Shown here: positions 11,823-23,627 of the stretch, piece after piece
Layout: every line of letters starts with the position of its first letter
How positions within the stretch are numbered: position 1 is the first letter of the stretch
Assembly (NCBI GenBank): GCA_034509735.1
Contig: JACGWO010000004.1
Location: forward strand, 12,195,395-12,259,394
Direction: 5' to 3'
Source: Sesamum alatum
Lineage: Eukaryota; Streptophyta; Magnoliopsida; Lamiales; Pedaliaceae
DNA length: 64,000 nt
Position numbers and translations under genes: made by a program
The notes under the pieces: model-generated
Told to the model about the DNA's origin: nothing
The model's input: the letters and a program-made list of their open reading frames with translations, nothing else
Database searches by the model: none

Positions 11823-14800
11823 ATGTCTAAAGTATCCACGAAATGGGCTAGTTAATGGAACCAACTACACGAATTGACTGTGAAATCTTAAGATAGTCTC
11901 AGATTTTCAGAACCTTAACTCACATGCCGGATGAGTACGTTTCTCAACCCTTGCCGGAGGGGTCGACAACTAAAGCAACACTTGGCGTTCAAAAGTTGAA
12001 GGACGACCACCGACAAGTCCGTTGCATCATACTCAACTTGATGAATAAAAGAGATGAAGAAGCAGTACGACTAGTATGATGATGTTGGCTCAACTATGCT
12101 TCGTTTGCATAATGTCTATGCGGTCCTAGACCGGCATGTAGGATATAATGCAATGAAGGAATTTTTGGAGCTAAGATGATGGTAGAGACGTATGTACATG
12201 AACATGGAGTGATGATGCTATCCTTCATGGAGAAGCTCGAAAGACCTCCATGTCGATCTTGAAATAGAGACGTTCATTAACGTGATCCTTCAGTCTCTTC
12301 CTCCCTCCTACAAATAATTTAGTATCAACATGAAAGAGCTTGAAAGATATTTTCATAAGTTGATAATTATGTTGGTCTAGTACGAGACAACGATTGTATG
12401 ATCTACGTCATTGGTACTAGTAGGAGAGGCTTCAACCTCTATTGCGAAAGGCAAGATAGCCAGACGCCAAAAGAGGAAGAAGGCTAAGGTGACACTAGCT
12501 GCTAGCACTTCGAGTGTTGCCCCTATTACATCACAAGGCGGAGGTAAAGAAAAGAGCAAAAGGGTTCAGCAGTCAAGTTCATAGATTTCTAAGAACGTAT
12601 GCATTTATTGCCATTTAGAGGGCCATTAAAAGAGGAGTGTTCTGAACTTCCCTCCAATGAAAGGTAAAACTTGATGTTAAGTATTGACATGATCACTTTA
12701 CTCAATTTGGTATTGGCCAAGAATAGTTCTAGGATTCAACAATGGCATGGCCATTGCTGAAAAGGACTAGAGACATGTTAGGCCTATAATCATCATCATG
12801 TTAGGATAGTTTATTGGAATTATGTAACCTAGCATGATCAAAAGTATGTCCCTTTGTTGGACAACGATTTTATTTCATACATATTTGGTCAACAAATTAT
12901 TGAATATTGATTCATGTTTGCTAGTATTTACACGTAAATTCCTAGAACACCAACCCATAAAAGATTTATGAATACTCAAAATTCAAATGATCTAAATGGA
13001 TTAATCAAGACCAACTTATAGATTTGGCATCCGCAACAGCTAGGGTGGTTTACTCTTATTAAAGATGAGTAAATTGGATGGTTTGATGAATCTAGAAATA
13101 GACGATTCGAATTGGCTAAATTTATAAGTCTTTTCTGAAGAAGGAAAAGTCCGATAGCGTTTTGTTGCACAAAGTAGGATTGTCAAATAGTCTATTGGAT
13201 GGGATCCAGTAAGACAACTGTAGGTTACTGAAAACATAGGACCATGAGAGGGTTCACAAGTCTAAAGGTCCCATAGGAGGTTTGGGAATTAGACTTGAGG
13301 TGGTGAACCAAAATTTATCGCAAAATTAAACCTATTTCGATAGGATAAAAAAGGCCGTGTATTCAGTGGGAACTCTTGAGTATCCAGTTGAGAATGGAAT
13401 TCTCAACGAAACGTCCCTGTAAAGGCCAAGTATAGCGGTCTTTGATAAAGAGAGCGATCGAGCCTCGTTGGGCGGAGGTCGATCGAAGTTTCACCAAATT
13501 ACCTCAGCCTGTGTAGACGTGGACTTATAAATTGCCAACGTGAGGAACGTGGCATTTTGCTAGAAGTCACGAACTATGGTGCCATGGTTTGGCAAGCCTA
13601 TGTCTCGCCAATGTCCTTAAGTATGTAGGAGAATCCTACATATGACAAGAGACTAGTGGGAGACAAATTTGTACAGGTTTTATGACAGAATAATGCTAAC
13701 GTTGCTTATAATCGCATTTCCTACTTAAACTGATCATATTCCAGTCCTCTTAGAAACAAACCTTAATTTTGTAGAGGTACGAGTAATCGGGTTAAGTTCG
13801 GTCGAATTTGGATAGTGATCCAAATGACCCACAGAACGTGATGTTATCGTAGTCAGATTTATGGAGAGGAGCTATAGAATTCACTAGGAAATTCAAATAA
13901 GGTTTGAAACACCGCACGACTGGAATAATCAATTCTTCACGAGCTCATACGGTGTATGACTCGGTCTTGAACAACGTACGTGATAAGTGGGAGTAGAAAT
14001 TGTGTTCCAAGTGTTTAAGTGTGTAATGTCTTGTTCATTATATATGAATTCAAGACATTAGGAATCACTAAAATACAACCGTAGCTCACGAAAATTCTCC
14101 ATGTCATTTTTAAAGGGTTCCCACATACTTATCGTGAATTGAGTTTTTCAAAGACTCGGTCTTGATAGACTGATGAGAAACTCAGATATGTAGAGGGATA
14201 ATTTGTTCGAGACTCAATCGTGGTTAGACTTATGAGAAAGTTTAGATACTATGAATAAAGCATTAAGCCGTTCAAGACTTGGATGTTGAGTATCCCCTAC
14301 GTCTTAACCGTAGATAAACATCCGATATGTTTACTCGGTGCATAGAACCCAATGTTGAGTGTGCTTCTTGTATGACCCAACAGAAATCGGTAATGCACTG
14401 AGGGGTTAAAGACAACAACTAAGAACAATCCTTAGTACTTGAATAAGGACTAAATATGGGTTCTCGATCCACCATCGGTGGAGAGTTATTTTGGACGGCT
14501 AAACTGATACTAGCTTCCAGAGCATAGTGAAAAACGGTTAGTCTCAAAGGTATGCACAGTCAGGCTCAATGATGATTGCATTAGATAGTGGTTATGGACG
14601 AAACCGCGTCCATAGGATGGATGTGGTGCCTAGCACGGCCAAGCCAATGGTCGCCTAGATGGTGGACAACCAGGATATGGCAAAAGTTATGGCCCGAGAT
14701 CTCATCACAAGATCCACGGAATATTCTTAGACAACCACCATCTCCAGGCGACAATGGTGGATAGAGGTAACATGGTTACACCGTATTGCTTCGGCATGGA

Positions 14801-14886
14801 AATACAACAAACTCACGAGACCTTAGTTGGTATCATAGATTACTCATGCTCAGAGGGTTCCGTACAAAGTGGATAATTGACTTAAT
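11823..14886 (+). pseudogene. E3: heavily mutated gag-pol remnant (family B-like)
   Basis: The remnant is recognisable by alignment to E4 and E5. ATGTCTAAAG at 11823 corresponds to the gag start. A knuckle-like VCIYCHLEGH at about 12597-12640 is interrupted by a stop. Integrase text survives near 13180-13250 and 13600-13660, and RNase H-like text near 14500-14640. Stops and frameshifts are dense. Two deletions match E4: about 70 bp in the integrase core near 13230, and the RT module near 13930, where linker sequence joins directly to the text equivalent to WNIRFDE. At about 3.1 kb against 4.05 kb in E5 it cannot encode working enzymes. Confidence 0.8.
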
Positions 14887-14900
14887 GGTGAAGTGGGAGA

Positions 14901-15022
14901 TTGACGAATGGTTCTCAGAACAGCCAACAACATTATTGACTTTCTGGTCACTTATTCTAACATGTTAGAATAGGTAACTAGAAAGTCAAATGGATAGGTG
15001 GTTTTGCTTAACTATTCGTCAA
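14901..15022. repeat. 62-bp inverted duplication at the edge of the E3 3' LTR
   Basis: The left arm 14901-14962 is an imperfect reverse complement of the first 60 bases of the LTR (14963-15022). The two meet tip to tip at CTAACA/TGTTAG with no spacer. The outer ends are TTGACGAATGG and CTATTCGTCAA. The left arm separates the polypurine tract (GAAGTGGGAGA, 14890-14900) from the LTR, where every other copy has them adjacent. Confidence 0.85.
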
Positions 15023-17716
15023 TCTTTATTAATACAACATTATCCTGATGAATAGAGTAAGTATTCATCATTGCTATTTGTGTTTGGTGTGCTTACTACT
15101 AATGTTGAACTGCGTTTCAACGTCACAACAAATGCCCATAGACCAACTGTATAACCCATGTAGTTAGGTTGCATATTGGATGGAGGCTATGAAACCACCT
15201 TCTGAGGGTTGCTTTGAAATGTTCCAAGTCGAGAACCTCGAGACTGGGCATCGAGTGTCCTATTGGGACTTGCACTAAGTATTGCATTTCACTCGGTAAG
15301 TGTCAAGTTTCATAGACGACAGACGAAGGTCGTCTATGCAATTTTAGTGGGTTAGTTGACAAGGTGGTCGACTGACTGAACTGACTCGCAGGAATCGTCA
15401 TATGAAAGCCTTGGCGGCTTGGTCGCTACGACTGGAGTTCCCACTTCTGGTAGTAGGGGATTAGTCCTCGAACTTGAGGACTCATGGAAGTCACGTGAAG
15501 ACTGTATGTTGGATCTGGCGAGAGGTGATCATTCTGTAACATGGTCATTATAAGTTTTGTCCAGTGCAATTGGAGTATGTATCGAGGATGGTGGATTCCA
15601 TGTTAGGATCTGTCCCTCATCAGTTTGTGACGTGATGTCTCCTATGCGCTCTGAGATGGTTTAGACTCTGAAAGCCAATGGCCATAGCAATTTATTAAAT
15701 AGGAACGGGTTTCCTATGTCGACCGATAGAATAAACATATCTCAAGTATAAAGCGTAGTTGTAAAGTCAAGAATGGAACCGACGCCCAATTTCATACCCT
15801 AGACAAAGGCCAGGAGACGGTCGACAGTAGGACCATACTCGTGTGGAACTCAGAGCATAAATGATCACACTATTATTCACCTAGTCTCTAGTGCCATGGA
15901 CCATTGCTAGACGACCACCCATGGTAACGGATTATTTCTGATTATTGGTTAATCGAAAAAAATTGTGTTGGATATAAGTCCAAGTCTAACTAAGGGTGAA
16001 CTTAAAGAGACACACACAAATCACTAAAAGAGATGGTGTTAATTTAGAATTAATTCTGAAAGTGATGAATTAGTGTAATTGGATTAAATTAATTGTTGAA
16101 TAGCATAAATGATTGGATCATTTATACGAAATTATCCATTAGATAGATGATCCAAGATTTAATTAATGGGATTAATTGAATTTTGGATTTGACCTTTTAC
16201 ATTAAGTCTATTAATTTGAAAGGGGCTTTGGCCAATTGATTAGTGGATTGGATTCACTAATAAATTAGTAGACGGGCTTGTCTAATTAATGAATGGGTAA
16301 ATTACATCTACCTCCCTTGAGGTTTGGCATAATTACAAATACCCCCTTGAGGTTTGTAACCGTCTAACAAATAACCCATTTTCATCCATTTTATGGGTGA
16401 ACTAACCAAAATGCCCTTATGCATTTTATTTAATTTTTAAAATTCTTTGAATTTTTTTGGATACGTAGGGATAGGTTCTTAAATTTTTTTACACAGAGGA
16501 GTTAAATAATGCAATTTGCCTCGGCTGATTTTCTTGCAATTTAACTAAAAAATCAAAGGCAAAATAGTCAATTTCAGGCCTTTGTTTGAAAATTACAAAC
16601 CTCAAGGGGGTATGTGTAATTTTTCAAACAACGAAGGCGTATTTGTAATTATGCCAAACCTCAGGGGATATAGATGTAATTTATCCTTAATGAATTGGAT
16701 TCATTAATTAGTACAGATGGGCTAGAGATAATTAATTGGATTAATTATTGTATTGGGCATAATTCATTAAGTGGATTGAATTCATTTAATTATTTAAGTG
16801 TATTTGAGCTTGTGGATTTTTTAATTGGATTAAATATTCACTTGAGAATTAAAATATTGGATATTTTATTTAATTGGATAAAATAAATAAGTCCAACGAA
16901 TTTAGTAATTGGGCTCTAATTAATTTATAGGACAAATTAAACGAGCCTAGTGCAAATGCACATACCTAACCCACAATTGACTTTTCCTAAGTCAAAGGTT
17001 GACATTCCTTGTAGAGAAAGAGCCAAAAATCTTCTACATAATGAATGTAGGATTGTCCAGATTCAATGTATGTAATTGTGGAGAGGTTATGGAATGTTCG
17101 AAGAGATATGTGGAAGTTGCCTTATGGCTAGAAAGCTAAGTCTTCCTTCCATATCTCATACAATCATTCCTACTCTATCACAACACTATGCTTTGTTGAA
17201 TTGTTCTCTCTTCTCTCTAGGATTTTCGGCTATCACATGTCTAGCCAATCTCTCCCTTCTCCCGCCTTGTGTTCTTCTTGGTTTAGAACCAAGTGAAGAA
17301 CAAAGGAAGATCTAAACACACTAATCAATAGTGTGGTTTTGATTATCTCTTCCATGGATTCATTTCTTGCTAGCACGAGGACAGATCTCACGATTCCCGT
17401 GTGGTGTGGACGTATTTAGAAGGTCTCAATGTTGGGGCCTCGCGTGGATAAACGTCGGGGAAGAAATCAACACGTATAGCTGATCGGAGTAGAAAATCGA
17501 GAAAGGTATTCTGATTTACGTTTATGTTATCGTTTTTCTTTTTTTATTCCTAAAGTCATAAACACTTGTTTATTATATGTATGTGTTTATATTCTGCGTT
17601 TATACACCGATAGCCCGAAAACGTTCAAGGGCACACCCCTTAAAAGCGATTTAAATTCTTTTGTTACGCATATTTTCATTTCCCACTGTGTTCCCACGCC
17701 GATCCGCTTTGCTTTA
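14963..17716 (+). repeat. E3 3' LTR, with a nested MITE
   Basis: It starts TGTTAGAATAGGTAACTAG and ends near CGATCCGCTTTGCTTTA, comparable to GGATCCGCTTGTCCTTCA in family A. Without the 392-bp MITE and its 9-bp duplication it is about 2350 bp. Palindromes centred on TGG occur here too, for example arms ATAATTAAT at 16728-16748 and AAAATAT around 16853. The right border is set by similarity only, because the matching TSD is lost with the 5' end. Confidence 0.75.
16295..16686. mobile_element. 392-bp MULE-type MITE with 9-bp TSD TTAATGAAT
   Basis: Both ends carry long inverted repeats. The left end reads GGGTAAATTACATCTACC and TGAGGTTTGGCATAATTACA. The right end is the complement, finishing in ATGTAATTTATCC. 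TTAATGAAT is directly repeated at 16286-16294 and 16687-16695. A 9-bp duplication with long terminal inverted repeats and no coding capacity fits a Mutator-like MITE. The interior repeats the terminal motif (CCCCCTTGAGGTTTGTAA), suggesting internal duplication. Confidence 0.88.
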
Positions 17717-18499
17717 GGGGGGTGGTCGCAACGATGCTTCCACATCATGGAAAGCATCAACGGCGGGAGTAGGAATGGGTGTGCCACGACCACAGCCTCG
17801 TCTATGTTTCGAAAGGGGCGGACCACCTATCGTCATGGACCAATAACAGGTTGAGAAAATTCTTGATATAATTAACAAAAAAATTATAATGAAAAAAGTA
17901 GTACTATTTTGAGGAAAAAACTAAAATTGCAGAAAAATGAAAATTATAGGAGAAGTGGAGAAGAAATAAAAAAAATTGAATTTTTTCTGAAAAATTACTG
18001 AATTTTTTTTAATGGAAAAGGCCACTTGCTAAGCAAATGGTTATTACCCTCTAGCCAGAGAAGTTAAGACTACGTGTAGCGCATCGCCTTTTTCATCAAA
18101 TAACTAATGTAAAGCTACAAGAAGATCAAAAGTGAGGCTTTTGCTAGAACTTATTGGACTAAAAAGAAAATTCGGTAATTAACGGAATCAAAAGTGTACA
18201 AACCATAAATTACATAATGAAAAAATGCAATTTCCCCTTTCCTAGCTTAGAAGCCATCAATCCATCCAAGAAAAGGATGTCATTGAAATCATTCGTCTAG
18301 TATACAAATGAAAACAAAACTCTTCCAAATAAAAACTCAAAACTACTGAATAGAACCTATGATTTATAATACAATCTTAAATCTAAGTGTTTAATTAGTC
18401 ATAATAACGGGGAGAAAAAAACCTAAAAATATCTTCCATTTATTCACTCTTATAATAGGAATAAACAGAATCGAAAAAAAAAATAAAAAAGAAAAGAAA
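17717..18499. other. Intergenic or intronic AT-rich DNA, no supported gene
   Basis: After the E3 LTR comes about 110 bp of moderately GC-rich sequence and then A-rich low-complexity DNA. A 79-codon minus frame (17587-17826) straddles the LTR border and shows no family features. If the OPT exon on the right is still part of a gene, this is the beginning of its intron; no following OPT exon was recognised in it. Confidence 0.6.
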
Positions 18500-18503
18500 C
18501 TAC

Positions 18504-18955
18504 CAATGATAAATATTAGAAGTGAATCCACCAATGACAGCACCCATATTCGCAAGTATGGAGATTATTGCATATTCTCGCCCGCTGAAATGGCCAGGAT
18601 TTGTTGAAAATTCCAACCCACCAAGGGTGGGATAATAAACCCTCGTATTCGGTATTGCCTTTCCCATGATGTAACCCAGCGGATACAATACTATCAACGT
18701 TGATGCCATACCCATGATGCATTCACTTGTTTGTTTGAGAAAATATTTGTTGAGAATTAATAGAAAAAGGAATGATATGGAACCCAGAAGCGCCACCCGG
18801 AATGTCCAGATGGGCTCCTCGTCATCTACTTGATTAAGGCTTTCCCATTGGCTGGCTACCAGAAACGGCCGGGTGGCTGCCATGTCGTTGGTCACTCTCC
18901 TAGTAGCCCTTCTTCGTGCTTCGCCCATATATAAGGATACAAATTCGGTGGACAA
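18504..18955 (-). CDS. Oligopeptide transporter (OPT family), N-terminal exon, partial
   Basis: The 151-residue reading starts at the ATG complementary to 18953-18955. Residues 45-62 (DEEPIWTFRVALLGSISF) match the entry to the first membrane segment of plant OPT peptide transporters. Hydrophobic segments lie at about 52-69 and 80-98. Residues 114-121 (LEFSTNPG) and 127-139 (EYAIISILANMGA) parallel the family's FSLNPGPF and EHVLITIFANCGA region. The codon before the stop overlaps a donor, CATTG|GTAGTT at 18504/18503, so this is probably an exon end and not a protein end. The family normally has 12 or more membrane segments. No further exon was found before the E3 LTR, so the rest lies beyond the nested elements or is gone. 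The missing first part of the usual N-terminus and a basic stretch GEARRRATRR make the start uncertain. Confidence 0.72.
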
Positions 18956-19657
18956 GTTTTATAGTTTGATGAGATGGTTGAATGTGCATCTATACACATG
19001 ATTCAGATGGCTCATTCATGATATGAAATTATATGTAGGGTGATTTCCATGGCTGTGAGTCTTCATGTTGAATATATATCTAGCATTGGTGATGGGAAAA
19101 GAGATAATGGAGGGCAAAGTGGAAATAGGGATACTGATTGAAAGAAAATTATGTTGCATTGCGTAGATCTATATGTATTGGAGTCACCAGCGCGCATTTC
19201 GTTTGAAAGTAGAATGATAAAAATAGAATAACAAACAAAAAAGGAAGAATGTTAAATGTGTTTAAATAAGGAACTGGTATTTACGTACGTAACTATCATG
19301 TAATCGTAAAATTTTATCCCCTAAAAAACATGAAATTTTATTTTTTTTCGACGATTTTTTTTCACGGCAACTCATCGCCCATAGAACTGGGCCTAGAAAA
19401 ATGTTTTCGGGCATCTGCATCTGGTATTGAACAAAAATTCTAAAATCAAAGTTAGACACTTCTACCATTATGCCATTAAACTTTATTTGGCTGTCTGTGT
19501 TTCAAAAATTTTTGCAAAGTGTTTTTTGCAAAAAAAAAAAAAAAAAGGTCTTTTCCTAAAAATTTATATTTGATGGGCAACCTTTTTGAGTGGTTGAAAA
19601 TTTTATTTTATTAAGTCTAAATAGTTTTTTTATTTTCTCTTTTTCTTGTTGTAGACA
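18956..19657. other. Upstream flank of the OPT exon, nothing else recognised
   Basis: AT-rich DNA that would contain the OPT promoter if the gene is alive. I see no certain TATA box at the expected distance and no other gene. Poly-A runs (for example 19530-19546) and short T-rich tracts are present. Confidence 0.5.
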
Positions 19658-19665
19658 ATTGGAGC

Positions 19666-20559
19666 TAGGGGGGGAGCTAGGCCCCGTCGAGCCCTAGCGG
19701 CCGACAGGTCTTAGCTTCGGCGTAGAGCTATTAGTTTATTAAATTCTAGGTTTAAACTTGTCTTGTCTATTAAAAAAATTAATAATAAAAATTCAAATTA
19801 ACTTGTTTAAAAAATATTTTTTTTCAACATCCCCATTTTTAGTTTCTCTTGTAGTTAGAACCATACGTTTTAATTTCACTTAGCCAAGAAGAAAAATTTG
19901 CTATATTATGATTTTTTCAATACCATGTTATAAATTTTTTCCAAAATTCCTCTTGCTTTTATGTTATCTGTTATTGCTTTTCAATTTATATATTTCGATT
20001 TTCGATCAATTGGTTTCGTTTGATAGTTTTGTAATTCTATTTAATTTATTAGATAAAATAAATTTTAGTCTCTTTAGATCAATTATTTTTTCAGTTCTTG
20101 CAGAGAGAGTGCCCAAAAAAATGTACGACTTAATCGGAAGAAATTTATTGTCTATGCCAATATTTTAGTGTTCATTATTCGAATTTTTAAATTAGTTGTT
20201 TATTATTTTATTTGGTAACTTTTTATTCAAGCCTCTCAAGACAAATAAACAAAGCTTAGATATAAAAGTTGATTATGATTTTTTTTTTAAATTTATGATT
20301 ATGTAAATGTAAGTTTTAATTTTCAAATAATGGATAAATTTATTATTAAGAGACCGCGAAACTTTTTACTTGTAAATTTTAACCCGCCCCTCATTGGGAT
20401 AATAGCTATAAGAATGAATTGTACTTATATCATTGTATTTATTTGATCCATGATGATTATTATCGTAATTTAATTTTTCTTGTGAATTTAATATTTTATT
20501 TATCAAACTAATTAATTAAATTTTGACAGGGCAAAGCTGATGTTCTAGCTTCGCCACTG
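19666..20559. mobile_element. 894-bp non-autonomous hAT-type element with 8-bp TSD ATTGGAGC
   Basis: ATTGGAGC is repeated at 19658-19665 and 20560-20567. The left end is TAGGGGGGGAGCTAGG. The right end, read from outside, is CAGTGGCGAAGCTAG, so the termini are imperfect inverted repeats of the common plant hAT form CAGTGGCGGAGC. An 8-bp duplication is diagnostic of hAT. The AT-rich interior has an 86-codon frame (19908-20168) with no transposase features, so the copy depends on transposase supplied elsewhere. Confidence 0.82.
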
Positions 20560-20567
20560 ATTGGAGC

Positions 20568-21404
20568 ATGACTTAGAAATTATGTGCTTTTATTTAATTG
20601 CATATTTACGATTGCAATTTATGTTATTTTAATTATCTATTATTGCAATATCTCTGGTTGCAATTTATGTTATTTTAATTATTGCAATATCTTTGTGATT
20701 GCAATTCCTAAATACGATTATTTTAATTGCGATATTTTTGTGATTGCAATTTATTAAATATTTTTTAGATTGAAATTTATGCAATTTTTTTGTGATTGCG
20801 ATTTATACTAGCATGTTTTTTGTGATACAAATATGCTAATAAATGTTCTCATTATATTCATGCATGCCTAGATAATTGCATATTAATATATATATATATA
20901 TATATGTTTATTGCAATATTTATGGGATATGTTGCAATCTGTTTTTTGTGCTATCTGTATATGGACATTAACATTTGGGTGCTCATGTATTATTTGAGTA
21001 TTTTATTATTGGAGATAATTTGTGACATGGTGGTAATTAATGCGGCTCCCCAATTTTTTAGATTAAAATAGTAGGCCTTATATTAATGTAATTACATTTT
21101 TTTTTAAATGTATGTTTTTTTGGGGCGGAATTTTTGGGGAGGCCATGTATTTTTTTTTTATTGGGGATATGTTTCGCTATTTACTACCATAGGGACAATG
21201 TATCTCAACATGATGCACCAAATGTTAGTGTAGCCCATGCAGGGCTAATTTTTTTTTTTTAATCATATTGCATATGGCATCCACGTAGCATTTTAATAGA
21301 CATAGAACTATTGTATTCATGATCGGTAAATTAGCTTATTATGATTTGTACTCAATGGGAGAGAATACTAGTCGTATTACGAAATTTTCAATTTTGTTGG
21401 GTAT
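20568..21404. other. AT-rich spacer with degenerate short repeats and a TA microsatellite
   Basis: Between 20600 and 20820 the phrase GATTGCAATTTATG and variants recur irregularly, suggesting a decayed minisatellite. A TA run lies at about 20886-20906. No coding sequence is supported. Confidence 0.55.
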
Positions 21405-21409
21405 AAAGA

Positions 21410-23622
21410 TGAAGGACAAGCGGATCCGCACGGGAGCGCGAGCTGAAGCGAGAAAGCGAGAAAAGTGCGTAAATTTAAATCTAATTTAAATAAATGAATC
21501 CCAAGGGGTGTACCCTTGGGTGCTCAACCGGGCGTTCGATGTAGGATGTGTAAATATTAGAAACATATATTTAAACACATAGGGCATAGATGTATATTAA
21601 ATCAATCAAAGCCTAGTAAAACCGTTACCTTTGATTGTTTAGCGTATGCTCCTGGCTACTAGCGTTGTTCCTTCTCCGGAATACTCACGAAATCCAAACG
21701 TATAGATTCTCCAAAGGTGATCCACACCACACCGGAAGAAACACACGTTCTTCTTGCTAGAAAAGAACGGGTTTAAGAAGGAATCGGTTTAAGAGAAGAA
21801 CACTATGAATTAGTGCTCTCTTAAACTTACTTTGTTCTTCTTCTTGATTCAAAATCAAGTGAAGAACACAAGTGTGAGAGAGGGAGAGAGGCCGAGAGTT
21901 GAGAGAGAGGAGAGGGATTTTTGTCTTCTCTTTTTCCTAAAAAAAGATGAATAATGAATCACTTATGCTTGGTGTTGTATATTCTAATTTATATACATAA
22001 TTAATGTGATTATTGGAATGTGTGTAGGTTCATCCAAGGATGTCTAGATTCATTCCAATCAATCACCATCAATTCTTCAATCAAGCCTACCAAAATTTAT
22101 GGTATGATCAAATCATACCAAAAGGGAAGAGCTTGATTGGAGTTGATTTGTCTCTTTCCAAAGGAGATAAGTCAACATACCACCTAGCATGAAACATGGC
22201 TGATTTTGCTTCCTCCAAGGGAGCATGTTGGCCATGTTTAAATAAGGGAAGAAGTCCAACTTCTTTCTATTCCAAAATAAGAATTATTTCTCCTCTCGGG
22301 TATAATTTAACGGACCGGGTTTTATCGTAATCCAATTACGACGAACCCAATATTAAATCCAATTTAATGTCCATTTAAATTATTCCCGTTGGTCTTTTAA
22401 TCCAATTAACAGATCCAATGTCTCAACGTCTTAACTTTCCATATTTAATCGAAAATCCAATTTACCGATTAAACGAGATCCCGATACAATATCGGCCCGT
22501 CCATCTAATGGACTTTCCCTTAAGTTATTCAATTACTTATTTTATCCTTCGAGATTGACTCCAAGTCGATCTCTCAACCTCCTCGGTGATTTGTGTGTGA
22601 CCCTTTAGGTTCACCCTCAGCTAGACTTGGGCCCGTGTCCCACAAGGGCCCGTTACCATGGGTGGCCGTCTAGCAACGGTCCATGGCACTAGAGACTAGG
22701 TGAATTGGCGTGAACATTTAGACGTCGATTCCGTACGGGTACGATCCTTCCGGCCTTAGTCTAGGGTATGGAGTTGGGCGTCGGTTCCCATCCTTGACTA
22801 GGCATCTATGCTTAATACTCGAGACCACGTATGCTTCATTGCGTCGACACAGGAAACCATTCCCTGTTTGACCAACCACTGTGGCCAAAGCTTCAAACAG
22901 CATGAACGTGTCTCCGAGCGCATAGGAGATACCTCTGTCACATACTGACAGGGGACGGATTCTCTTATTGGAATCCACCGTCCTCGCTACAAATTCCGAC
23001 TGCACTGGACAAGGCTTATGATGATCATCTTACAAAATGATCACCTCTCGCCAGATCCAAGATACAACCGTCCTGTGCACGCGACTGCCGTGATTCCTCA
23101 AGTATGAGGATTACTTTCGTACAATCGGAACCGGGGAAAACCAATCATACCGACCAAGCCTCCAAGGCTTGCATATGATGATCTCCGCGAGTCAGTCCAG
23201 TCGGCTCGACCCCAGTCGACCAACCCCTCAAGATCGTGTAGGCGTCCCATGCCTATCGCCAATGAAACACGGCACTCATCTAATGAACACGACTCTTGAC
23301 GCAAGTCTCAATACGACTCTCGATGCCCTGTCTCGAGGTCCTTGACTTGGAACGTTTCAGACCCAACTCTTAATTAGTTGGTTTCATGACCACCATCCAA
23401 TGCGTGGCCCAACTGCACGAGTTGTTAACCATGGTCTGTGGGCTTTGTTGCGATAAAAGATAAGCACCGTTTTAACAAATGTTAAATGAGCGCAACAAAG
23501 TAAGCACCAGAAGTAACGAATACTCATTTTATTCATCACATAATAATATTACATTTACATCAAGTTGTGAGATAGGTTACAAATCGCCAAACCTATTGGC
23601 TTTCTGGTCACCTATTCTAACA
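21410..23622 (-). repeat. S1: solo LTR of family A, 2213 bp, TSD AAAGA
   Basis: The complete LTR has the terminus TGAAGGACAAGCGG at left and CCTATTCTAACA at right. AAAGA is directly repeated at 21405-21409 and 23623-23627. No primer site or polypurine tract adjoins it, so it is a solo LTR, the usual product of recombination between the two LTRs of one element. It is more diverged from E1 than the E1 LTRs are from each other, so it is an older insertion. Confidence 0.95.
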
Positions 23623-23627
23623 AAAGA

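Noticed and set aside
17717..17740. Degenerate primer site after the E3 LTR (GGTGGTCGCAACG)
   Set aside because: Similarity to TGGTATCAGAGC is too weak, and the preceding polypurine tract shows this LTR is the 3' one.
17587..17826. 79-codon minus-strand frame beginning MVRPFRNIDEAVVVAHP
   Set aside because: It crosses the E3 LTR end and has no recognisable family or conserved pattern.
19908..20168. 86-codon hydrophobic frame inside the hAT-type MITE
   Set aside because: AT-rich composition alone yields a Phe/Leu-rich frame; there is no transposase or zinc-finger motif.
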